A stretch of DNA of 64,000 bases from Pteria penguin (GCA_035048485.1 CM068587.1:34749816-34813815), one strand, 5' to 3'. Numbered from the stretch's first letter, positions 36,486 through 48,989 are shown. The notes: generated from the sequence alone by a model not told the origin. A program made the numbers and translations.

Positions 36486-36582
36486 ACGTTCTCAGAAAAG
36501 ATGGCAAGACAAGGCGAATTCTGCGTCTACAACTTCCGGTGTAAATTACCATCCCGTATCCACGGGCAACCGATCAACAGAG
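36486..36582 (+). CDS. Exon 3: juxtamembrane segment of the CxCxRCSQ membrane protein
   Basis: Completes codon 152 and codes residues 153-184 (RSQKRWQDKANSAS, then a serine/threonine-rich stretch to GNRSTE). The acceptor is CTACCTTTTTTATAG and the donor is AG|GTATGT. Its phases (2 in, 0 out) fit exon 2 and exon 4 exactly, which is the main evidence, since the exon itself is only 97 nt. The basic residues directly after the membrane helix agree with a cytoplasmic position. Confidence 0.75.
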
Positions 36583-38475
36583 GTATGTATACCCTAAATA
36601 GATAAATATAGAATAACCAATGAGTGGAAGAGAATTTAATCGTTTTGCAGAGAAGGATGTTGAACATTACTTTTAGCTTTGCATATTTGCATTCCTATCT
36701 ATATCTTGCGATTGATGATATGTGAAGGTAAACACTCGGATCCGAGAGGGATATACAAATCCGGACTAGATGTTTACATTTTTGTGGAAATAAGACGTGG
36801 TAAATTGGCCCACTAATGGTCTTGGCACGTAGCCCCCTTCCTACATTCGGTGCCAATCATAATAATATTTATAATGGGTTATCTGTATGAATCTGTATTA
36901 TTTTGAAAGTGATGTAATCTAGATCTGTGGTCGTTGGTTAGTATACATTCAAAGCTGTATAGAGTTTTCCCATGTTATGTCACACTACTAGCATTGGCCA
37001 CCATGTCCGATTATAACTCTCGGACTTTTTCCATTTCTACACGTAAACTTAATCAAATTTTGAGAAATTTATAAATTATCAGGGCAGATTTCGTGACTTC
37101 AGTCTCAGTAAATATAAACTATCTATTGATATTTTTAAATATAACATTTTGATATACGATGCGATGACATACATGTAGCAAAATTAAGCTAAATCAGTTT
37201 TGTATAGGCAGAGGTGGATAAAGTCCGAGAGTTGTATTCAATTGAGGGAGATAACTGTAGCCAATCTGTGGGAATCAAATGGGAACACTGTATAGAAAGG
37301 CCACTAAAGAAAAATTCTTTTTGAAAAAGGCGACCTTTATACAAAGGTTCATTTTGCAAGAGAATTTAGAACATAGGAATTTCAAAAGCGACCTTCTTAG
37401 ACAGGTGTCCTTTCAATAGGTAACCGTAAATGCAGGTTCAACTGCATATGATATATTAATACAAACATAATATAGCATTTATATAGAAATTTAAAAATAT
37501 TATGAAGAGCAGGGAATAGCTGATAGATCGTTGGTCGTTACTTGAATTTTTTCAACTGAATTACACTTGCATTTTTAAATTGCTGGAATAGCGAAAATTC
37601 TCGTGTTCACATATCGCAGCAACGAAGTGTCTCTCATCTATTGTGTTATGTTTGAGCCATTGTGGAATTCTCCACGTTATCTCTTATTCTTTAATCTCTG
37701 TTTCCTCCCGGCTATCTTGCACCTTTGTTAGAGATTAATGATAGACGGTTGTGAGAAGTAACATATACAAGTTGGAGTGGGTCAAGGTATCCATAATGGA
37801 AGTAGTTTCTTCTCTTGACGAGAAAGTTTTCTAGGTTAATATACTGACAATTGCTTTTTCAGAAGTTGAACTATTTTATTTTAGAGGGCCACCATCATTT
37901 CTTTGAATAAGTGCGAATGACCGTCAAGTATTTTTGTAGACAACACTGTAGCTTTTCATGTTGCCTCAGTTAGGTTATATTTTTATAGGACATGTGTACT
38001 GATTGAATATCGATTGCATCCAAACCTTAGTTTATAGAAACTGAATCGCCTATTATTTCAATAAATTATCAGCTGATATTGTAGATATTGTAATTTTGCT
38101 TTCAGCTATAAAATTACCGCATTAAACGTATATTTTCGTAACTTACGACGTCCATGATAGTTTGTCTTTAATAATGAAACATGTATTTAATTGATATGCA
38201 GCCTTTGGCCTTTGGTTGAAATTCATACATGTGATCTGTAACTAGATCAGGCAGACGTTGCTGAATCGCTATTTTATAAATAAACAAATCTGTAATTTAA
38301 TTCCTTGAGTTATAGATTTCTACGCCACCTGCAACCAAATGTTCCAATGGGAACAAGACTACTGAAGATATAAATAGATACGGTGTATAGAAATAGACAT
38401 ACTTGCATCAGGGTATCGCTAAATCCCAATGATTCACATGGATCAAGGTTTGATTACACTTTGTGTGGCCACAAT

Positions 38476-38477
<2 letters not shown>
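36583..38477. other. Intron 3, first part
   Basis: AT-rich. A possible cassette at about 38315-38384 (acceptor TTATAG, reading STPPATKCSNGNKTTED) was considered, but its exit phase does not fit exon 4. Confidence 0.5.
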
Positions 38478-38549
<72 letters not shown>

Positions 38550-38552
38550 GAG
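38478..38552. repeat. Compound microsatellite (TA)n(GA)n upstream of exon 4
   Basis: About 20 TA dinucleotides run straight into about 17 AG dinucleotides with one C interruption. It ends about 68 bp before the exon 4 acceptor (AG at 38619-38620). Confidence 0.95.
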
Positions 38553-38620
38553 AATGATCAGATACACTTTTTTACCTTGGGGTCCGTTTCTAATAAACTT
38601 TTACTGGTTTCTTTTTTCAG

Positions 38621-39841
38621 GTCATTCTTGCAAACGGCAGAGTAACAACTCAATTAGAGGGTGAAACGGACCAAATAAAAGCATTCCAGAACCCGAAATA
38701 TTACGGAAAATATTACGATTCCCAACTTTCCCGTGTGAACAACGTATACGACTCGGACGATTCACCTCGCCAGGTCAAGATCAACGCGGAGGAAGCGTCC
38801 TTGTCCTACAGTGCCAGTGGCACCGATACCACGCATACTTACGAGTCGATTCGGGGTAGTATTAATAGCGGATCGTACCGTTTCTCAGACGCTTTTCCCA
38901 AGTATTTACTTGAAGCACCTCCTCCACGATCTCAAGTTCATGAGGACCAGACAGACATAGCTAATGAAATTGTACCTCTTCAGCGTCAGTTTTATAGTGT
39001 TGAAAGACGAAGTGGTACAGGTGGCGCTGTATCAGTTGCATCTTATCCCAGATCAAATTGCTCTTGCCCTAGGTGTAGTCAGATAGCTTCACAACAAATA
39101 CCTATACCTCCCATAACTTGCAGGTGTGGACGATGTAGCCAACTTAGTAACTATCAAAGCGGTGGAACCGGATACGGAAGTGATGGTTATACAGATTATG
39201 GGATATATAATAGATCTGTTATGGCACCAAGTGGTGGATTTAGTGACACTGAGGGTGTAGATGGACGTCGAAGAAGACGACATCGAAGCGAATCTGGTTA
39301 TGTGGAGGATGACAATGGGTATTCAGACAAGGTGGGAGAAACTACCAAAACGAACGAAAAAGCGATGTTTTTACCAAGTACGCGTGCTTATTATCAAATA
39401 GATTATAATCAAAAATGTACGTGTAAACGTTGCTCACAAAATAGATTAGTAATGTCAGATGAAGAAAAAGTCCCATATTTTGATGCTTCGAATTCGGGTC
39501 GAAGTGAATTCTACGGCGTGCCAGAAAGGACATATCCAGCGCAATATGTAGTTGAACAAAATTCGCAACAGTGTCATTGCAAAAGGTGCTCACAAAACAG
39601 TATTAATTTGGCGGAAATGTACGATTTCCGCGAGAAATCGTTATATGACCAAAATGGACCAGCTAGTATTTCAGTTAACAATAGATCTGAACACAGAAAG
39701 CGGAAGCGAAATAAGCTTCACCGACCTTCCTCGCTTACTACGTCATCGGATGATACAAACACCGGAAGTGAAAAATCATTCCGCAGTGGTGTCCCCAAAA
39801 CCAATGGTTCTTTGCTGAATTCGAAATTTGTCCACCGATGA
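38621..39841 (+). CDS. Exon 4: long cytoplasmic tail with four CxCxRCSQ motifs; terminal exon
   Basis: Open for 406 codons from acceptor CTTTTTTCAG to TGA (39839-39841), far longer than any other frame in the window. Codes residues 185-590, beginning VILANGRVTTQLEGE. The tail has four spaced copies of one motif: CSCPRCSQ (331-338), CRCGRCSQ (351-358), CTCKRCSQ (450-457) and CHCKRCSQ (502-509). It also has arginine-rich R400-R404, basic RKRKR at 543-547, many tyrosines (PKYYGKYYD), a PPP patch and a serine/threonine-rich C terminus. The first codons run on in frame from exon 3, so the in-frame GTG at 38735 is not a start. The cysteine motifs suggest metal binding, S-acylation or partner binding; which of these is unknown. 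The family is not recognised and no enzymatic domain is seen. Confidence 0.88.
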   Translation, partial: VILANGRVTTQLEGETDQIKAFQNPKYYGKYYDSQLSRVNNVYDSDDSPRQVKINAEEASLSYSASGTDTTHTYESIRGSINSGSYRFSDAFPKYLLEAPPPRSQVHEDQTDIANEIVPLQRQFYSVERRSGTGGAVSVASYPRSNCSCPRCSQIASQQIPIPPITCRCGRCSQLSNYQSGGTGYGSDGYTDYGIYNRSVMAPSGGFSDTEGVDGRRRRRHRSESGYVEDDNGYSDKVGETTKTNEKAMFLPSTRAYYQIDYNQKCTCKRCSQNRLVMSDEEKVPYFDASNSGRSEFYGVPERTYPAQYVVEQNSQQCHCKRCSQNSINLAEMYDFREKSLYDQNGPASISVNNRSEHRKRKRNKLHRPSSLTTSSDDTNTGSEKSFRSGVPKTNGSLLNSKFVHR

Positions 39842-40510
<669 letters not shown>

Positions 40511-41133
40511 CATGTTAAAACGCCAAGCAGGCGTATACAATGATGCAAAATATATTAAAATCTGACTCTGATGTTTTGCAATACAGGTATTTTGAAATTT
40601 AATAAATAATACTTTTAAAGGCAATTTTCATCCACACCAAAATTATGAGAGAAAATTTACCATCACAAAAAAAGCACAAAACGCGGAATTGGAGAATTTT
40701 GTCAGAATGTTACTTTCAAAACAATTAGTTAACTCCTGTATTGATCAGAAATAATTTAATGTTTCGATGAGAATGTTTAATTAATTACGTTGTTGCTATA
40801 TCCCTATTTATTTATTTATTGATCATTTTATGATTGTTTATTTCATTTCTCCTTTGATGTCAGTATACGGATCATTTAGCACTTTTGTTTTCAGCAAACT
40901 GGATATCCGAAAGAATTCTTTTATTTGTGACGGAAATACAAGCATTCATTTCTTCTGTACTTTAAGGCTGTGTACTTTATAAAACACTGATCTAATGTCC
41001 TTTTTTTTTTGTCTTGTGTGATATCAAGACAGAAGCAATTACCTTAATGGATTCTCACAGATTATTGGCTAGCTTTATATAATGAAGAGTATTGTGGGCA
41101 AGTGCAATAGCTTACGTAAGCTGTTTATGGCAA

Positions 41134-41533
41134 CAAGGGTGGATTTAGGACAGTCCCTGCCCCCCCCCCCCCCCCCAGGTTTTTTTGGAGGGTGGGGGTG
41201 TTGTCGATTGTTTATTTTTAATTGTTTTCGTTTTTTCTTGTCTTTATGAAATTTCTCAACGACTTCCCACAGTTATTGTTCTTAGTTCTTGTTTTTCATA
41301 TTTCATATTAATACCATAAATTTTCTTGAAAAATTCTACTCTGCTCTTTTTTTATCTTTTTTTTTTTATTAATATTTATTTGGATAAGTAATCTAAAAAT
41401 TTCGTTCGGAAAATTTAAGAACTGTTCCTTTCAGAACGCCCGATATTGTTGGCACATCGATCATCATTACTATTATTATAATATTTATTTGTTTTAATTT
41501 AATTTTTAACTGACATTTCTAAATCCACCCTAG
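41134..41533. mobile_element. TIR element of about 400 bp with CAAGGGTGGATTTAG ends
   Basis: The left end CAAGGGTGGATTTAG and the complement of the right end (CTAGGGTGGATTTAG) differ at one position. The left interior has a long C run followed by a G-rich patch. The ends resemble the CAGTGGCGGATTTAG family, but the flanking pentamers do not match. Confidence 0.55.
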
Positions 41534-42242
41534 ATATTGTCATCGTTATATACGCATGCATGGAAAAAGAATTTCCAGTTTTCATGCATTCTTTTTTCAT
41601 TTTATACATACATATTTGTGTTCATGGAACATTCCATACGGAATTGGAATAAAATAAAGAATTACAATAAATCCTAGTATCAATTCTTTCAGTCTTTGAT
41701 CATGCAATGATTCCAGGAGCGGTATAATTGATGAATGTGTCATGGACTAGACTTTACAGGAATATCCTATCCAGATGATCTTTACAGAATAATTACACTG
41801 AAGAAAGAATGATAGATTTATGTGCTTTGAACACCTTTTTATAATGGAATAGAATAATTTTACTAGAGACGTCGTATTTCATTTTCGCAATAAGCTATAT
41901 CAAATATGCAAAAACCTTGTTACACGACTGAGCTTTATTCAAGGCTTTGTTGATGATGTTTGTATGATGGATTGAATGTTTATTGATGACACTTTAAGAA
42001 ATCTCATTTCTAAGCATGGCGGCACAATCAAGGCACGGTTCAATTTGCAATTTGTCGAAAATTCACTCTTGTAAGCTAGGTGTCTCCAACTTGGCAAACT
42101 TACGATTGATTTGATATTCGGCTTTACGTCACGACAAAGTGAGGTTGATAACGTCCAGTAAGGCTCGAAATCCTTGCCTTCCAACATGAATCAAGGTCCC
42201 CTGGGTCTCCGTTCAAGCTTATTCCAATGTTTGTTGTCTTTG

Positions 42243-42245
<3 letters not shown>
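41534..42245. other. Non-coding sequence, possible old SINE tail
   Basis: No gene. Read on the minus strand, GTGACGTAAAGCCGAATATC near 42115-42135 resembles a SINE 3' end, but no head is recognisable. Confidence 0.3.

Positions 42246-42335
<90 letters not shown>
42246..42335. repeat. (TA)n microsatellite
   Basis: About 44 TA dinucleotides without interruption. Confidence 0.95.
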
Positions 42336-42337
<2 letters not shown>

Positions 42338-42523
42338 CAGGCACTATTATCGCAATACGCTTAAATCTGACGTCTTTTTATACAGGTATGTATCAATTAA
42401 CTTGTAAATATTCGAAAGCACTTTATGAACACTGATAAATAGAAAGCTAACAGGAAAGTGAAATCACCGATCCCGAATATACATATACTTGACTGTCCAC
42501 CAAAAAGCAGAAACCATAGATAT

Positions 42524-42676
42524 CAGTGGCGGATTTAGAGGGGGCCTGCCCCCTCCCCCTTTTGGTCACATATTTACTAGTAAAAATCCAGATTTTGCAC
42601 CCAAAAAAAATGGCTGAGAAGTTTGGCTAATACCCATTTGCCCCCTCCCCCTTTTTCGGAAATCCTGGCGCCACTG
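42524..42676 (+). mobile_element. Short TIR element, CAGTGGCGG family, copy 3
   Basis: A 153-bp element starts CAGTGGCGGATTTAGAGG and ends CTGGCGCCACTG (three bases lost from GGATCC). It is flanked by a perfect 5-bp duplication, GATAT (42519-42523 and 42677-42681). The core ATTTACTAGTAAAAATCC is nearly identical to copy 1. Confidence 0.88.
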
Positions 42677-42681
42677 GATAT

Positions 42682-43840
42682 GATGCGGTATTGACCGGCA
42701 TTAGAGTAATCCCACATACACAGTGCTTGCTAAACGCATTGTTTGTATACAGACTTTAAGGTAATACTTTCAATCTTAAATAATTTTTCGAAGTTAATTT
42801 CGTTATGTGAGGTTAAAGTGATAAAACATCAAAAGAAAACCTCTGTTCTGAATTAATCACAAAAAGATCACATAGTTCTTATCTACATAAAGTAACTTCA
42901 TCACGAATGACGATTTGTTAAGAGTACAAACTTGTGAAACTTTTGAAATTTAATTATCAAATCTATCCTTCTTATAACTTTGTTTACTTTTAGATAATTG
43001 TTGTTCTGCGGCTGTGCCAGAACTTCAAACATATATAAGTTATCCGGACGATAGGCCGCTGACGGTGATAATCTAACACAACAATGAATATAACATCGTG
43101 ACGTAGTTTACGACAGGGTCGTGCTGATGAGGGCGTTACACAACTCATCAGCCATATTCTTTCTGCGTTCGCCAATAAATAATATCTACTCAGCAAGCCT
43201 TTGATCATATCGTAAAGAATATTTTTGATGGCATGGATCGCATGTAGCACAGTAATAACTTCTAGATACTTTCGCTGATTTCTGTTACATCAGATGAAGA
43301 GGATCGTCCAAATCAACATGCTTGAGAGTGTTTACTGCCGCTATGGATTAAGGGAACTAATGTCGTTTACGTGTACATGTGCTTTTTGAGGAATGCTCAC
43401 GAGCTTTCTTTAATTGTAGAATCATATACATTTATCACAATTGATAGAGTAACATTTACTTTAAGACTGTCTGAAAGTGTGTTCGGTTTTTTTAGTGGAC
43501 AAATGTAATTTGGTCGATTTAAAGCAAACGATGGTGTATTCTATTCCAAGTGGAAGGCTATGAGTTGAAGTGTTGAAGTGTATTCTATTCTGGGCGAGTG
43601 AATGTTTTGAGTTTGTTCGATTTTGAGTGGCAGATTGTAACTATGTTCTTTTTTGAGTAGAAGATTGTGTACGTGTTCGATTCTGAAAGATAGTGAGTGT
43701 GTTCATCTGTAAGAGTACAATTGTGAGTGTGATCATTTCGGAATGGAAGTTTGTAAATAATGTTCGATTTTTGGCGGGAAGAATATGATGGTGTTCGAAT
43801 CTTGACGGACGACTCTTAATTCGCATCTAAGCGGATGGCA
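42682..43840. other. Non-coding sequence with weak GTGTTCGATTCT repeats
   Basis: No gene. From about 43480 to 43800 a loose pattern (GTGTTCGATTTT, GAGTGGAAGATTGTGA and similar) recurs every 35-60 bp, suggesting a badly decayed minisatellite. Confidence 0.4.
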
Positions 43841-44004
43841 CACTGGTGGATTTAGAGGGAGAGCCTGGGGCCGGCCTCCCTTCTCGCCACATATTTATAA
43901 GTAAAACTACAGATTTGGCACCGAAAATGGCTGAGTTTGTGGCTAATTCCTTACTTTCACATGTGCCTCCCCCCACTCTTTCCGAAATCCTAGATCCGCT
44001 ATTT
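43841..44004 (+). mobile_element. Short TIR element, CAGTGGCGG family, copy 4
   Basis: Starts CACTGGTGGATTTAGAGG and ends CTAGATCCGCTATTT, a decayed version of the family end. The flanking pentamers TGGCA and TTGCA differ at one position. The core CACATATTTATAAGTAAAAC matches the other copies. Confidence 0.78.
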
Positions 44005-44790
44005 TTGCATATGTATAATGCATACTTATTCCATGACACTGTAGTACGCTATAATATATACTTATTCAATGATTGATTATTGTTTTACCTCAATCCACGA
44101 TTATTTCACGTGGTGACGGCATCTGCCTAGTGCATTGCATACAAATTTAGACCTTTGCAACGGACCCACCCGAAGCAGTGAGGGATCTTTTACGTGCCAC
44201 GCCTACCGTGACACAGGACCTCGGTTTTTACTGTCTCATTTGAAAGACAAAACACCGGTGTGCCCACCGCGGGAGTCAAACCCGGGACCTCTCGATCACG
44301 AGCCGAGCACCTTATCCGCTAAGCCACACCGGCTTACTTATTCAAAAAACGTCTGGCAAATGTATAATGTATTTCCAAAACTCATAGCAAATGTATAGTG
44401 CATACTTATTCCATAAACCTATGGTACAGCTATAGTACACACTTAATCTATTAGCCCTACTGTATATGAAATATGGTGTATATTCATTCAATATACCCAT
44501 AATATAGGTATAGTGTATACTCGCATTATAAGTATATTGCATACATATTCCATAAACCCGTATTATAAGTATAGTGTATCATTATTCCATAAACCCGAAG
44601 TATATGTATAGCACATAGTTATTCGATAAACCGATAGTACAAGTATAGTGCATACTTATTCGAATACCCGTAGTGTATGTATATTGCATACTTAATTCAT
44701 AAACCCCGTAGTATGAATACAGAACATATTTATTCAATGAAGCCATAGTATAAGTATAGTACATACATATTCAATAAATCTAACAATCTT
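44005..44790. repeat. 37-bp minisatellite interrupted by a SINE
   Basis: Degenerate units close to ATAGTGCATACTTATTCC plus ATAAACCCGTAGTATAAGT. About eleven units lie between 44346 and 44790, and one to two lie to the left of the SINE (44012-44069). The SINE at 44070-44334 splits the array. Confidence 0.85.
44070..44334 (-). mobile_element. tRNA-derived SINE, copy 6, nested in the minisatellite
   Basis: Minus-oriented, near-consensus copy: body AGTGAGGGATCTTTTACGTG, complement of the B box CAAACCCGGGACC. It is flanked on both sides by TACTTATTCAA (44059-44069 and 44335-44345), an 11-bp perfect duplication of a piece of the minisatellite unit. Confidence 0.95.
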
Positions 44791-45083
44791 ATTTTTGTGT
44801 GGTAGGAGTATTTGTCAGAGAATATGTTTAAAATGACAAAGAAATGAGTACATGCTAAAGAGAAGAATCCTTTTAATAATTTACTCTAATGAATCATATG
44901 AAAGTCCATTTCAAATCTACTTTTCATCCGTATGTAAAGTAGCAGGAAATCAAAAAAATAAATGTAAAGCCGAACACAAAGCCCCTCCCCTATTGAAATA
45001 AACTTCATAGAATATCTGATTGCTTCCTCGTGTCGCGTTTTGTTTTCCGTTCCCTAATGAAATATATATATAAAGGAACACGC

Positions 45084-45291
45084 CAGTCGCAGATCCAGGA
45101 TTACAGAAAAAAGATGGTGGGGGCTCAGTAGCATACTTAAAATTACAGATTTTCAGTACTAGTTCATTTTAAAGGAGTTGTAAATGGGCACGTGATACAC
45201 TCTGGGCCATAGAGGGGTCCGCAAGTCCATGAATGAATGATAAAATGATGAATTTGCAGTCTAAAAGAGGCCCCTCCTAGATCTGAAACTG
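45084..45291. mobile_element. Possible diverged TIR element
   Basis: Begins CAGTCGCAGATCCAGG and ends CTAGATCTGAAACTG, inverted ends of the CAGTGGCGG type with several changes. No target duplication was found. Confidence 0.4.
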
Positions 45292-48200
45292 AATGTCATC
45301 TTGCTTGATGCGAAGAAGGAAGTGTTTTTTAAAAGATTTAAAAGTGACCTTTAAGCTATGCTAACTTTGCTTCGTCTTCATCTTATTTTGATTTAAAAAA
45401 AAAACGACACAATACCGTAGGAGACGAAGAGGATATACTTTGATTAATCGAAAGCGTATGAATGCAGCGAGAACGATATTGCCAAAACGCAACAATGTAA
45501 ATTGGCAAGAGAAGTGAAAACAATATCGTGAGAAAGTGAAGTCAACATTGTCAACTCTATGTTATGATTATTAAATATTCATCATCTTATTCTCGCTTTC
45601 ACATTTTGTAATCATTGCTGTTTCGCATTTTCACTTCGCAGCAAACAGTTCGATAAAGAGAAAAAAAAATAATATCATAAACATGCGTTCCATATAGTAT
45701 TTACCACTCTTCTGATGGCTTCCTACCTACGATTTTCTGATTGATCTTTGACGATGACCACGCCTTTTCTTAGGAGAGTTTTTATGACTAATAAATAGAA
45801 GCAGATATCTGTATATATCTACTCCATGTCGACATATGCCTTTGATGTAGCCGATGACATGTTGACGTTAATAATAAGCATTATGGCGAACTCCACAGCT
45901 TTGATAAATTTTTCTGACAGTGAATTCAGAGGTATAAAGACAGTAATCTTGCCTTGCACACAGAAGCCATAACATGAAAGAACAGTGTTACCTTAGTAAC
46001 AACAAAAACCCATTCTTTTTGCATAGGGTTTCGTCAACAAACGACCTAATGATTTATTTGTAATAAGTAATGATGTCTTTAGAAGTGTGTACGCAATAGT
46101 TAATAGTGTGCAATTTCAAAGGAAATTACAAAACATGGCATGTTGGTAGAGACGGTAAGCCAAAGTATGCTTCGTATATCATAATGGTATTATAATTGTA
46201 CAGAAATGAGAAGCATATGGCAACATTATTATTTGTTTGCGTTATTAAGGGGGGAAATTGGATAACAGATAAAATGTTAGATATTTTATATTCATACCTA
46301 ATATGTCTGAACATTTTTTTTCTTTTGGTATTATTATCATGGTGGTATCATTTTGCATTGAAATACTTTCATTATTAATTATTAAATACATTTTGTAAAT
46401 AAGTTGACCTATTTTGCACCCACCTCATTGTATATAAAAACAATGTATGAAGACAGCCCTCACCCACACCCCCTATCACAGACAGATTTTACTTGGCTAG
46501 GTGTTATGGAATTAAAAGAAAATATTATGAATACTCTTATGTATTATGTTTCGAACAATTACAAATTATCTCTGAAATAATGAAGAAAGCGCAAAAATGC
46601 GGCGCCCTTATTGTGGTGACACAGTTGCTAATACACACAACTACAATAACAAAATCGCAAAATACGAGAATGTGGAGACACTACTTTCCCTTCTTCAAAA
46701 AACTGATTTGATAATTCAATTTACTTTAAATGATAGATGATGTTTACTTAAACAAATCTTTATTACTAAATTACTTGAATATTATAGTAATTATTTTTCT
46801 ACGACATGGCAAGGCTACAGAAATTACCAAAGTCATCGAAATTAAAGTAATCTACATTCTCACCCAATACAAACAGGCGATTTCCGCGAATGACATAATC
46901 ACTATCTTGGATAATCTCGTGCACAAAATGACGAGAACATTGATAAAATAGTGGTATTATTTCGTGACTATCCCCTGAAAAAACCAGACACTACATTACA
47001 AAAAGATAGGACTCATTTATTTTCTCGCCAAAGTGACCATCCATCAGCTTCGTACCGGACAAAGATTGTCCATTAATCACACTAGGCTATTTGATCCTCA
47101 AGAATGTTGTGTTGAACATGTTTGAGTACGAAATCGTCTGCGTTGTCAAACTGCATGCAGACTGAGTTATATGTCTATCAGAAGTGCAAAAAAGTACTAT
47201 AATAAAACGTATGATTGTCATATTATGTCTCATCAAGATACTGATGTTTGTCTTTTAATTATGAACCCTTCTAAATCTTGTTATCAGAGTTCATTCGAGA
47301 TAATACAGAGATAGAAAACTGTCATATTCACGTAGAATTCTTCATTGTGATGATGGATGAACTCTATTACATTTCCGGTAACGACTCTGTTTCGGCGTTT
47401 ACAAGACGTTTCCAATTATCGTGTTTAAAAGTTGATATGTCGTCCGAATTTCCTCTAATGTTGCGATGGCGTGATAGGAAAGTGAAACATCATAAATGAA
47501 TGGTTTCCTTATTATTCTTATACCCAATTGATCTAGAATTTACAGATCTATACGTACATGCATCTGTCTGTAGAGCCGTGCATGCTGAAATACTTTTTCA
47601 TAGCTGTATTGGATTTTCGTTCATATCGGAGAGTCTAAGAGAGCTGTAAAAGCGGCATTCTCGACTTGTTACATTCAACTTCAAAGGGACCTAAGTCCTG
47701 TGAAGTAGAACCAAAGTAAACAGTTCAAGAATTAAGCGACGTACTTGGTTATCGTATCGGAAAGGTCAATACTCTAAGAAAACAGGGAGGGTCCGGTACT
47801 TACAGAAAATTCTCCATCTTAATTTTATTTTTTGTACGTGTTCACTTATTTTGATACAAAGATTGTTAACAATGACTAAAATGACACGATTTAGAAATAT
47901 AACAAATTCATTCCTGAAGTGCAGAATTAACATAGACAATATTCTGAATAAATAAATCGTAAATATTCTTTCATCAAATGACACAAGATGTAAATAAATG
48001 TCAAAATATACATTATGCAGTCATGATGGTTTATACATCTGGGAATTTGTTGATAGAATGAGTTAAACGTCAGTTACAAATACGCACTCATTTCCTAGAA
48101 ACATCCATCTCCTGAGTCGACTTGACAGAGTATTTAGTTACTCTATACTCTATTGTTAAGTTACAGAAGTTATACATTGAACAATTCGTCCAATGCTGAT

Positions 48201-48582
48201 TAATCAAGATAGTATCTGCGGATCTGTTTTCCATTTCCGGTTGTTGAATGGGATTCGATTTTGGCATCTACAATATCGTTTGTGCTATCCTGTAGTTAAT
48301 TCTAGTTCTCTTATATGCATTTACAGCTATTCAACTCCTTCTATCACTCGTAATGAAAAGTCAATCTCTAAAGCTACTCCGATATTCATGGGTTTAAGAG
48401 CTAAGCCAGGCATGGCCCGATCTGGCCCGGATGTACGTGACTATCAATCCAAAATTGCATTTTATTACATTCGTTAATTTGAATCCCGTCGATATATATT
48501 AAATCAGATCAATGGAGAAATGTGAAATGCTGCTGTTATATATGTAGCTGCCGATCTCGAATTTTAAAAAGAACTTACTTAT
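45292..48582. other. AT-rich non-coding sequence
   Basis: Several short open frames (46493-46711, 46730-46951, 47278-47499, 48193-48477, all +) lack motifs or splice context. I see no gene. Confidence 0.35.
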
Positions 48583-48652
48583 GGTATTGTCATGTTCTAA
48601 TTTTTGTATTTACCACTCCCAAGTAAATTCAACAATTAGAACATGACAGTAT
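48583..48652. repeat. Inverted repeat with 20-bp arms
   Basis: GTATTGTCATGTTCTAATT pairs with AATTAGAACATGACAGTAT (one mismatch) across about 31 bases. Confidence 0.75.
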
Positions 48653-48989
48653 TGTTGAAAATATCAGTTCTGAATGTTTACTTACTTCTCCCCTCTTGAG
48701 TTTGTATTGGATGATATTCTCTTGATAGTAAATCACTTTCGTCTTGGAATCTTAGTACTATTTTACCTTTCGCATGTGAGTTTATTTCTTATACCTGATT
48801 TAAACATTGCTTTTCCCCGATGTGATACCCGAAGTTGAATCATAGGCATTGCTATACAACAAGAGAAGTTCATTCATTTTGAAACTCTTGGTGGTTTTCG
48901 TTTTTATTAAACAGCACGGGTGCTGTGCTTCTTGCCTCTCTCTCATATGGTGGTTTTATCATTATGCCACTCTAGTTACTGTTCAGAAC

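Noticed and set aside
38315..38384. Possible cassette exon in intron 3 (STPPATKCSNGNKTTED)
   Set aside because: It could be entered in phase 0, but the only nearby donor leaves phase 1, which would break the frame of exon 4; the frame also meets a TAG directly after.
38383..38664. Open frames with (YI)n and (ER)n
   Set aside because: Translations of the (TA)n(GA)n microsatellite and the intron end.
38735..39841. Exon 4 read as a separate gene starting at the GTG at 38735
   Set aside because: The frame is open back to a strong acceptor at 38620 and joins exon 3 in phase; no ATG or promoter context is present.
47025..47115. LINE C-terminal-like peptide (IHQLRTGQRL) on the plus strand
   Set aside because: About 48 codons between stops, with no reverse transcriptase or endonuclease motif nearby; the resemblance is too short to call.
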